A stretch of DNA of 5,786 bases from Treponema sp. (GTDB taxonomy: Bacteria; Spirochaetota; Spirochaetia; Treponematales; Breznakiellaceae): assembly GCA_031274565.1 (NCBI GenBank), contig JAISPY010000280.1:1-5786 (forward strand), in the 5' to 3' direction. Both the position numbers and the translations under genes were made by a program. Position 1 is the stretch's first letter. Every line of letters starts with the position of its first letter. Positions 1-5,382 of this stretch are shown one piece after another. The notes below the pieces were generated by a model. It saw only the letters and a program-made list of their open reading frames with translations. It was not told the DNA's origin and did not search any database.

Positions 1-81
1 CGTGCCTGTACCGGAACGGTAGATGCCGTTGATTTCAGCGACGTAGCGGTTTATTGCTTGGATGAAGGTTTGACCGGTCAT
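1..81 (-). CDS. N-terminus of a probable restriction-modification methyltransferase (type IIG/ISP-like), partial
   Basis: The first 27 codons read from ATG at 81-79 and run off the left edge with no stop. The peptide begins MTGQTFIQAINRY and continues with VAEINGIYRSGTGT. An opening of the form helix, INRYxxEIxxxYRxG, just before an expected ATEHTYR-like segment is typical of large type ISP/IIG restriction-modification proteins, which fuse DNA adenine methylation to cleavage or translocation. No catalytic motif (such as NPPY) lies inside the window, so this is pattern recognition on a short fragment. A modest Shine-Dalgarno, AGGA at 86-89 (read on the minus strand), sits 4 nt before the ATG, and a promoter-like element lies about 25 bp further upstream. 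A different protein with a similar N-terminal helix is possible. Confidence 0.5.
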   Translation of the reverse strand, partial: MTGQTFIQAINRYVAEINGIYRSGTGT

Positions 82-412
82 ACGTTCCTGCCTGCTTTTT
101 AAAAAGTATACCATACCCAGGATACCTTGGTATAGGGCGGTTTTACCCCTGGGGAGGAGTAGCTCCCTTATGCACATAGCGCAAACTCCCACCGGCTCCT
201 GGGCGTGTTCACACCACGCAACGGGATAACCATGACCGTCCCATAACCGATGATTATATGCTCCGGTTTGAGTGCCGCCGTTTCAGATTTTAAAAACCCA
301 CAAACCCTTATCCCCGATCCAAGGACAAAGTAAGTATCCGAATTGGGTTTACTGACAACATAGGACAGACGCTTATAGTCCCCTGGCAAGACCTGGGGTT
401 TACCCGGTTCGT
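82..412. other. 331-bp intergenic stretch with no convincing gene
   Basis: Apart from the promoter and dyad near its left end, I see no supported gene. One minus-strand frame is open from a TTG at 389 to TAA at 168 (73 codons), but it has no good ribosome site, no recognisable motif and an Arg/Pro-rich end. A second minus-strand frame, open from about 285 to a TGA at 80-78, overlaps the ATG of the left-edge gene as ATGA and holds a Cys-rich patch (WCEH then CAMC). That frame has a stop just upstream and no plausible start. The region may be decayed coding sequence; no RNA gene or terminator was recognised. Confidence 0.5.
105..133 (-). promoter_or_regulatory. Extended -10 promoter with a dyad for the left-edge minus-strand gene
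   Basis: Read on the minus strand, TGGTATACT (113-105) is an extended -10 element (TGn plus TATACT), about 24 bp before the ATG at 81. No good -35 hexamer stands 16-18 bp upstream. That place is occupied by the dyad ATACC-TT-GGTAT (122-133). A wider pair, TATACCA (107-113) and TGGTATA (128-134), overlaps the -10 itself. An extended -10 promoter can work without a -35, and a dyad in this position suits a repressor or controller-protein operator. The promoter is moderately supported; the operator is inference. Confidence 0.45.
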
Positions 413-863
413 TTATTCGTTCAGGACTTCAAAGTCGGTTATTTCAAATTCAAATCCGTAGTTGCCTATCAAAACCGAAAGCGGATCTGTCTCACTGTAA
501 GGGAGTTGAATTGTATGTTCTTTATACAATTCAGGATAATGGTATTGTTTATTATACCGTACTGTTTTGGATTTGGGCCGTTGTTCTATCGCAGGATTTC
601 CATTTTTAGTTGCAAGGTACTCATAGATATGGTCAATAGTTTTTCAAAACCATAGTAGACTCTCATCAGTATCATCATCTCTGATTTTGGTATATGCCAG
701 TTCTGGTTCCTTATCGGGAAATACCGTAACGGTAATCGATCGTCCTCCCCAATCGTGATGCGCGGGATGTTCTCTTCGGGATTACCCACAATCAAAACCT
801 GGGGTTAGCATAAATCTGTTTGGACCGCTGGTCAAGCACAATTTTAGGGGAATTGGACGACAT
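413..863 (-). pseudogene. Decayed gene of unknown family (about 150 codons, two frameshifts and one in-frame stop)
   Basis: Protein-like sequence runs through three frames on the minus strand. It opens at ATG 863-861 (MSSNSPKIVLDQRSKQIYAN). It shifts at a run of four T (794-797), where one extra T would give NPRFLIVGNPEENIPRITIGED. It shifts again near 739, where one missing base leads into SITVTVFPDKEPELAYTKI and DDDTDESLLWF. It meets TGA at 646-644, then continues KTIDHIYEYLATKNGNPAIE to a final stretch GNYGFEFEITDFEVLNE and TAA at 415-413. The span of 451 nt plus the two missing bases gives exactly 151 codons, which supports a once-intact gene of 150 residues. I do not recognise the family. 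The start lacks a close Shine-Dalgarno (a GGGGGAA lies 15 nt upstream), so the true 5' end is uncertain. Separate short genes in each frame seem unlikely because only the spliced reading looks continuous. Confidence 0.65.
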
Positions 864-994
864 AAAAAACCGTAATGTTCCCCCGTACAAACCCCGTTTA
901 CGCCTCCTGGCTTCGTGGCATAGACGTGGATTTCCTCCACCCGGTGTTATTCGGAAAGCACCTGCGCTCGCCCTGACTTCTGGTTCGGGACGAC

Positions 995-1023
995 TTGTCA
1001 TTTATTCACGCTTCTACTATAGT
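995..1023 (+). promoter_or_regulatory. Sigma-70-type promoter of the metG-femX operon
   Basis: TTGTCA (995-1000), a 17-bp spacer and TATAGT (1018-1023) match the sigma-70 consensus closely. Only 8 nt separate the -10 box from the metG ATG at 1032, so the predicted start of transcription falls at about 1029-1031 and leaves almost no 5' leader. The site lies in the 168-bp gap between the divergently oriented pseudogene start and metG. That gap otherwise shows only a small hairpin, GTGGA/TCCAC (926-940). Confidence 0.65.
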
Positions 1024-1031
1024 GGGAACTT

Positions 1032-3290
1032 ATGAAACGAAGATTAATCACCTCCGCGCTCCCCTATGTCAATAACGTGCCCCACTTGGGGAATCTGATC
1101 CAGGTCCTATCTGCGGATGCCTTTGCCCGGTTTTGCCGGCTCAGAGGTTACGAGACCCTCTATATATGCGGCACCGATGAATACGGTACTGCCACTGAAA
1201 ACCGGGCCGCAGAAGAGGGGGTTAGCCCCCAGGCGCTCTGTGACCGGTATCACGCCATGCACGCGGCTATTTACCGGTGGTTTACCATCAGCTTTGATAA
1301 ATTCGGGAGGACCTCCACCCCCATTCAGACCGAAATTGTGCAGGATATCTTCAAAAAACTCGACGCCCAGGGCTTCATCCAGGAGCATACCATCGAGCAG
1401 CTTCACTGCGGCCCCTGCGACCGTTTCCTCGCAGACCGGTATGTCCAGGGGATCTGTCCCTACTGCGGGTATACCGGCGCACGGGGGGATCAATGCGAGG
1501 CATGTGGCAAACTCCTGGATCCTACGGAACTGCAAGAACCTCGGTGTGCGCGCTGCGGCGCTACCCCTGCCCTGCAGTCCACGAAACACCTCTATATCGA
1601 CCTCCCCCGGATCAAACCCCGGTTGGAGGAGTGGATTAAAACCGTAGAGGGCTTTTGGGCGCATAACGCGGTGCAAATGACCCATGCGTGGATTCGGGAC
1701 GGCCTGCGGGAACGGGCCATCACCCGGGACCTCCAATGGGGGATTCCCGTGCCTAAACCAGGTTATGAGCACAAGGTCTTCTATGTCTGGTTCGACGCGC
1801 CCATCGGGTATATTTCCATCACCGGAAACTTGGGGCAGGAAACCACCGCTGATTGGCGAGGTTTTGTGGACTCCTGGTGGAAAAACCCCGATGAAGTGGA
1901 ACTCTATCAGTTCATCGGTAAGGACAATATCCCCTTCCATACGGTGATCTTCCCTTCAAGTCTGCTGGGGGCCGGAGGTCCCCCGGAGCGCGGGGAGCGG
2001 TGGACCATGCTGCACCGCATGTCCAGCACCGAGTACCTCAACTACGAAAGCGGGAAATTCTCCAAGTCCCAGGGCGTAGGGGTGTTCGGTACGGATGTGA
2101 TGGAAACCGGTATTGCCCCGGATGTGTGGCGCTTTGCTATCTTCTATAACCGGCCTGAAAAGGCGGACGCCCTCTTCAACTGGAAGGACTTTCAGGAGAA
2201 GGTAAACGGTGAACTCATCGGTAATTTGGGGAACCTCGTGAACCGAACCCTGTCCTTTGTGAGCCGCTATTATGATGGGAAGGTGCCGAGCGGGGCCGGG
2301 AATCCCCGTTTCTGGGAAACCCTGCAGCAGTACGAGCAGGATATTACCGAAAAACTGGAGCGGGCGGAACTGCGGGATGCCTTCAGGCAGATCTTTGAGC
2401 TGGCGTCCTTTGCCAACAAGACCTTTCAGGACGGCGAGCCCTGGCGGAAGCGCAAAGAGGACCCGCAGGCTGCCGCGGCGCTTATCCGGGACCTCTGTTA
2501 TGCGGTGCGGGATATAGCGGTGCTGATCGAACCCTACCTCCCCACCTCCGCGGAACGGATCGCGTCCTTTTTTGGCCTTTCCTTTGAAGGGACTCAGGAA
2601 AATAAGGAAACTGAGGAAAACAAGGAAAAACTTTCCTGGGAGACCCTGGGCAGGACGGAAGGGCTTTTCAGGGTCGTGAAAAGCGAGGTGCTCTTTTCCC
2701 GCTTGGAAGATGATCTGGTGGAGACCTTGCGGGAACGGTATGCCGGAAGCCAGCGGGACCGGGCGGAACAGCAGGCGGCTCCGCCCGCTGCAACCGCGGC
2801 TCCTGATTTTGCCCAAACTCTGGACCTGCGGGTTGCCCAAATCACCAAGATCGAGCGGCATCCCAAGGCGGACAAGCTCTACATCGAAACCCTGGAAATA
2901 GCCGGGGAAGAGCGGGTCATTGTTTCCGGGCTGGTACCCTTTTATACCCCTGAGGAGCTGCTGGGTAAGCGGATCATCCTGGTCTACAACCTCAAACCCG
3001 CGAAACTCCGGGGCGTGGAAAGCCGGGGTATGCTCTTGGCAGCCTCGGCCAAGGATGCGGAAGGACATGAGCAGGTGGAAGTACTGGATGCGGGGGAGGT
3101 TCCCACCGGTACTGCGGTACGGCTTGCCGGGAACGCCGCTGGAACGCCGCCTAAGGAAATTGACCTGGACGGCTTTGCATCAATTCCCCTGAAGGTCAAG
3201 AACCACATCGTCGAATTCCGCGGCCAGGCGCTGACCCTGGAAGACCTTCCGCTGCGGACAAAAGCGCTTGTTTCCGGTGAGGTGCATTAG
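1032..3290 (+). CDS. metG: Methionyl-tRNA synthetase (MetG1 type with C-terminal tRNA-binding domain)
   Basis: This 752-residue class I synthetase attaches methionine to tRNA-Met in the cytoplasm. The Rossmann catalytic core starts at once with KRRLITSALPYVNN and the HIGH-type motif HLGN (18-21). The zinc knuckle keeps four CxxC pairs (C126/129, C142/145, C155/158, C172/175). WFDAPIGYI begins at 253, FIGKDN at 294 and the KMSKS-type loop KFSKS at 342-346. The helical anticodon-binding domain holds NGELIGNLGN (392 onward) and a Pro-Trp at 470-471, which probably matches the anticodon-stacking Trp of E. coli. A charged linker (about 518-590) leads to an OB-fold tRNA-binding domain from 592, which may support dimerisation. 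About 50 further residues follow, as I recall for treponeme enzymes. The ATG at 1032 is the only usable start: an in-frame TAG lies at 1020-1022, and residues 4-21 are conserved. GGGAA (1024-1028) is too close to be a normal ribosome site. The gene appears intact and leads an operon with femX. Confidence 0.97.
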   Translation: MKRRLITSALPYVNNVPHLGNLIQVLSADAFARFCRLRGYETLYICGTDEYGTATENRAAEEGVSPQALCDRYHAMHAAIYRWFTISFDKFGRTSTPIQTEIVQDIFKKLDAQGFIQEHTIEQLHCGPCDRFLADRYVQGICPYCGYTGARGDQCEACGKLLDPTELQEPRCARCGATPALQSTKHLYIDLPRIKPRLEEWIKTVEGFWAHNAVQMTHAWIRDGLRERAITRDLQWGIPVPKPGYEHKVFYVWFDAPIGYISITGNLGQETTADWRGFVDSWWKNPDEVELYQFIGKDNIPFHTVIFPSSLLGAGGPPERGERWTMLHRMSSTEYLNYESGKFSKSQGVGVFGTDVMETGIAPDVWRFAIFYNRPEKADALFNWKDFQEKVNGELIGNLGNLVNRTLSFVSRYYDGKVPSGAGNPRFWETLQQYEQDITEKLERAELRDAFRQIFELASFANKTFQDGEPWRKRKEDPQAAAALIRDLCYAVRDIAVLIEPYLPTSAERIASFFGLSFEGTQENKETEENKEKLSWETLGRTEGLFRVVKSEVLFSRLEDDLVETLRERYAGSQRDRAEQQAAPPAATAAPDFAQTLDLRVAQITKIERHPKADKLYIETLEIAGEERVIVSGLVPFYTPEELLGKRIILVYNLKPAKLRGVESRGMLLAASAKDAEGHEQVEVLDAGEVPTGTAVRLAGNAAGTPPKEIDLDGFASIPLKVKNHIVEFRGQALTLEDLPLRTKALVSGEVH
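2592..2627 (+). repeat. Two tandem 18-bp units inside the metG linker
   Basis: Two adjacent 18-bp units (2592-2609 and 2610-2627) differ at two bases only. They encode TQENKE and TEENKE, residues 521-532 of MetG. They sit in the hydrophilic linker between the anticodon-binding and OB-fold domains, so the duplication is in frame and probably only lengthens a flexible, charged tether. Copy number could vary between strains by slippage. Confidence 0.8.
3279..3284 (+). promoter_or_regulatory. Ribosome binding site that fixes the GTG start of femX
   Basis: GAGGTG lies inside the last codons of metG, 5 nt before the GTG at 3290-3292. The alternative ATG at 3308 has no comparable site. The position favours the GTG start and re-initiation by ribosomes finishing metG. 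Confidence 0.65.
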
Positions 3291-4420
3291 TGTCGTTCCG
3301 TGGACGTATGGAGCGAGAAGCCGTCCACGGCCCTGCTCTCCCGGGCCGGTACCTGAAAAGCATCCTGCCTACGGATCTCGCCAAATGTAATGAAGCGGAT
3401 TCCTTTTTGCAGTCAGGGTTTTGGGGTAGTTTCAAGGCGCGGTTCGGCTGGAATGCCCGGTCCTTTCTCGCGGATTGGGGGGAAGGGGGGACGTTGCCCC
3501 TGCTCTTAATCCGGCGGCGGTTAGCCCCACATTTTTCCTTTGCCTATGTGCCTTGGGGACCGGAACTACCGGAAGCGTTTCCTCCAGAGGATGAGGCGCG
3601 TAATCAAGCCCTCCGGGAGCTTGCCGGGGCCTTGCGCTCCTTTCTGCCGGAGGATACGGCCTTTATCCGCTTTGATCCCCCGTGGTATACCGAAGGCCCG
3701 GAGACTGCCCCGCCTGAAATCTATCCGCCCTTTTCACCTGCCGGAGCGGATATACAGCCTGCGGATACGGTAACGGTGGATCTTTCCGCTGCGGAAGAAG
3801 CCATCCTCCAAGGGATGAAGCCTAAATGGCGGTATAACATACACCTTGCTCAACGAAAGGGGGTCCAGGTGCGGCAGGCCGGGGAAGCGGAACTGGGCAG
3901 GTTTTATGAGCTTCTGCAAGAGACGGCAAAACGGGACGGTATTGCCATCCACGGGAGCGATTATTATCGGACCCTCTTTAGCCATTACCGGGACTATGCC
4001 CAAGAAGGGCAGGACCGGAGGGGCATGGATCTCCGGCTCTACCTGGCGGAGCATACCGGGGATCTGATCGCCGCCGTGGTGGTACTGTTCCGGGGGAAGA
4101 GCGGGGTGTATCTGTACGGGGCGTCGTCGGATCATAAGCGGAACCTCATGGCGACCTATGCCCTGCAATGGCAGGCCATGCGGGACGCCAAGACCCTGGG
4201 CTGTCGGGAATACGACTTCTTCGGTATCCCCCCGCGGGAGGATCCGGCGCATCCCATGGCAGGACTGTACCGGTTCAAGACCGGCTTTGGGGGCCGTATT
4301 AGGCACCGCCCCGGAAGCTGGGATTATACCTACCGGCCCCTGGCAACCCGTTTTTTTACCGCCTTAGAGTCCGCCCGAAAAGGCTTACGGAACCTTAAAC
4401 GGCGTTTTTTTTCTTTATGA
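3290..4420 (+). CDS. femX: FemX/FemAB-family aminoacyl-tRNA-dependent peptidoglycan bridge transferase
   Basis: This 376-residue protein fits the Fem/MurM family, in which two GNAT-like folds transfer an amino acid from aminoacyl-tRNA to the peptide stem of lipid II or peptidoglycan at the inner membrane face. Visible signatures are IRFDPPW (126-132), the family element MKPKWRYNI (176-184) followed by HLAQRKGVQV, a middle segment FYELLQETAKRDGI, the C-terminal GNAT core around VYLYGASSDHKRNLMATYAL, EYDFFGIPP (307-315) and GLYRFKTGFGG (325-335). No signal peptide or membrane segment is evident, as expected for a cytoplasmic, membrane-associated enzyme. Length is within the usual family range. 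The GTG start shares a base with the metG stop (taGTG), so the two genes should be transcribed together and translationally coupled. The amino acid and acceptor cannot be read from the sequence: glycine, alanine or serine transfer is possible, and a non-peptidoglycan GNAT role is less likely. The symbol marks the family, not a proven specificity. Confidence 0.88.
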   Translation: MSFRGRMEREAVHGPALPGRYLKSILPTDLAKCNEADSFLQSGFWGSFKARFGWNARSFLADWGEGGTLPLLLIRRRLAPHFSFAYVPWGPELPEAFPPEDEARNQALRELAGALRSFLPEDTAFIRFDPPWYTEGPETAPPEIYPPFSPAGADIQPADTVTVDLSAAEEAILQGMKPKWRYNIHLAQRKGVQVRQAGEAELGRFYELLQETAKRDGIAIHGSDYYRTLFSHYRDYAQEGQDRRGMDLRLYLAEHTGDLIAAVVVLFRGKSGVYLYGASSDHKRNLMATYALQWQAMRDAKTLGCREYDFFGIPPREDPAHPMAGLYRFKTGFGGRIRHRPGSWDYTYRPLATRFFTALESARKGLRNLKRRFFSL

Positions 4421-4571
4421 TAGCGGCTTAGTGAGTAAGGGCAGTGGTAAGGCTGGTAACGTTGGTAGGGGGATATTCTAGGCTGTTGTCTTGGTCTGGA
4501 ACACGCTCAGCCACGTATCGGCCAGGTGAATCGGTTCGTCCCGTGAACGGGGGATACCAATCGGTACTCAT
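4415..4571 (-). pseudogene. Remnant of a small MSTDW-type protein family (uncharacterised)
   Basis: An ATG at 4571-4569 with an excellent ribosome site opens MSTDWYPPF, the start of an uncharacterised family I recall from treponemes and other anaerobes (MSTDWxP, then a LAxTWLxVL-like helix, AAAWxIP and VTxLTxxT). After codon 9 the match moves to the +1 frame (RDEPIHLADTWLSVFQTKT) and meets TAG at 4480-4478, where the family has Trp. After a run of five C (4468-4472) it returns to the first frame with PPTNVTSLTTALTH and a stop at 4430-4428. The second frame instead reaches a stop at 4417-4415, overlapping the femX stop. Two compensating 1-base shifts plus a Trp-to-amber change argue for decay. 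Read literally, only a 47-residue peptide is made. The expected C-terminal half is missing, replaced or cut off by the end of femX. Family function is unknown to me. Confidence 0.65.
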
Positions 4572-4576
4572 AGTTA

Positions 4577-4581
4577 CCTCC
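4577..4581 (-). promoter_or_regulatory. Strong Shine-Dalgarno of the MSTDW remnant
   Basis: GGAGG on the minus strand lies 5 nt before the ATG at 4571. It is the best ribosome site on this part of the minus strand and identifies the true start of the remnant, in preference to a longer open frame that begins at 4755 without any such site. Confidence 0.7.
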
Positions 4582-4584
4582 ATA

Positions 4585-4647
4585 TATATTTGCGGGCTTT
4601 AGCCCCTGATTTACGGGTTTTAGCCGTGAAGTCGCGGGCTGTAGTCC
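4585..4647. repeat. Array of three imperfect 21-bp tandem repeats with hairpin potential
   Basis: Three adjacent units (4585-4605, 4606-4626, 4627-4647) share a core like GCGGGCTTTAGCCC followed by CTGAAGT. Unit cores can fold: GGGCT-TT-AGCCC at 4594-4605 is a 5-bp stem, and ACGG/CCGT at 4613-4627 is a 4-bp stem. On the minus strand the array sits directly before the ribosome site of the MSTDW remnant, so it would lie in that gene's leader. Because 21 is a multiple of three, a frame through it stays open and reads as heptapeptides such as GLKPANI and RLKPVNQ. It resembles short intergenic repeats known from many bacteria. No CRISPR-like spacers are present. Confidence 0.7.
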
Positions 4648-4785
4648 CTGAAGTGTGCGGACTTCCCCCCAACTTGCGGGAGGTTCCAGATTAGTTACAT
4701 TAGTGTTGAAAAAATTGTCCATGTGCATATTATTCATGTTTGTTCTTCTTCCCATGAATTTTTAGCGGATAACCGGTTTGCATAG

Positions 4786-5370
4786 TTACCGCACTACCTT
4801 TATGCGGTTTTCTTTGCGGGCCTTTACATACGTTACTTCCCCTGCGGGGTATCCCAGGGCAATATGTACTTTTGCCTCATAGCTTTCGTCAATACCCCAT
4901 TCTTTTTGCAGTTTTTGCCCCAACGCGCTTGAAAAGGTATCTTTTGCTCGCATGACCATACATGAACCTATCCCCAGGGAATGAGCCGCCAACATAATAC
5001 TTTCTGCGGCTACACAACAATCGGCAGTAGAATACAGAAAATCTTTTGGTGCAAATAGTGTTAATACGGTCGGCGCTCCGTAAAATCCGTCCTTAATAGT
5101 TGCGTCATCGGCAATACTCGGCTGTTCTTTGGAAATATAGGCCGTGGCGGTAGACATCCTACCATGAAAAGCGGCGTGATTGATTTTTCCCAATTCAATA
5201 TTGATTGTTTTTTTTTGACAGGCAATAATGACAGCCGATTGCCTGCTGCCAGCGTTGGGCGCGTAGAGTCCGGCTTGCAAAATGACGTTTAATTCATCAT
5301 CCGTAATTTGCCGCGGCTGGTATTTACGAATACTCCGCCGTGTCATGATACAGTTAATTGTTTCATTCAT
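4786..5370 (-). CDS. Nitroreductase-family FMN oxidoreductase
   Basis: This 194-residue protein fits the nitroreductase superfamily, whose members are usually cytoplasmic FMN-binding homodimers that oxidise or reduce small substrates with NAD(P)H. RRSIRKY (11-17) is the usual FMN-phosphate-binding start, APNAGSRQ (37-44) the second FMN loop, GAPTVLTLFAP (98-108) the central strand, LGIGSC (132-137) the C-terminal flavin contact, and ALGYPAGE (171-178) with a basic tail completes the fold. Length is typical. The ATG at 5370 is favoured by GGAG 6 nt upstream; the later ATG at codon 9 has no such site. It follows the radical SAM gene by 12 nt, so the two probably share a transcript. The substrate cannot be told. 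The context allows a role as a dehydrogenase or reductase acting on a modified peptide, but many nitroreductases are general detoxification enzymes. Base composition is more A+T-rich than metG-femX. Confidence 0.93.
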   Translation of the reverse strand: MNETINCIMTRRSIRKYQPRQITDDELNVILQAGLYAPNAGSRQSAVIIACQKKTINIELGKINHAAFHGRMSTATAYISKEQPSIADDATIKDGFYGAPTVLTLFAPKDFLYSTADCCVAAESIMLAAHSLGIGSCMVMRAKDTFSSALGQKLQKEWGIDESYEAKVHIALGYPAGEVTYVKARKENRIKVVR

Positions 5371-5376
5371 TTTTTT

Positions 5377-5380
5377 CTCC
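5377..5380 (-). promoter_or_regulatory. Ribosome binding site of the nitroreductase
   Basis: GGAG on the minus strand stands 6 nt, all A, before the ATG at 5370, inside the 12-nt gap after the radical SAM stop. It decides the start and supports separate but adjacent translation of the two genes. Confidence 0.75.
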
Positions 5381-5382
5381 TA

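Noticed and set aside
168..389. Minus-strand open frame of 73 codons with a TTG start
   Set aside because: No ribosome site and no motif; another frame of the same stretch looks equally protein-like, so at best it is decayed sequence.
644..646. In-frame TGA as a selenocysteine codon in the left pseudogene
   Set aside because: No selenocysteine-insertion hairpin was evident after it, no redox motif surrounds it, and the gene carries two other frame-breaking lesions.
640..650. Programmed -1 frameshift at the A5 run
   Set aside because: The apparent shift there is explained better by an earlier shift near 739 plus a TGA; the heptamer is not in the frame needed for canonical slippage.
387..808. 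Direct repeat CAAGACCTGGGGTTTA (387-402) and CAAAACCTGGGGTTAG (793-808), as if flanking an insertion
   Set aside because: The match is 14 of 16 bases and does not extend; the second copy lies inside the pseudogene's own coding sequence, so chance is the simpler explanation.
820..1035. Plus-strand open frame of 71 codons ahead of metG
   Set aside because: It runs antisense to the start of the left pseudogene and through the metG promoter, ends inside the metG start, and has no Shine-Dalgarno or recognisable domain.
1107..1940. Long antisense frames within metG (also 1956-3068)
   Set aside because: They are mirror frames of a G+C-rich gene, with no family resemblance and no ribosome sites.
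4379..4412. Possible intrinsic terminator with eight T (4405-4412) near the end of femX
   Set aside because: The T-run lies inside the coding sequence, and the only stem before it (AAGG/CCTT) is four weak pairs, not next to the T-run.
4507..4755. Minus-strand open frame of 82 codons running through the 21-bp repeats
   Set aside because: It has no ribosome site at its ATG, its middle is just the translated repeat, and its end overlaps out of frame the MSTDW remnant, which has a perfect Shine-Dalgarno.
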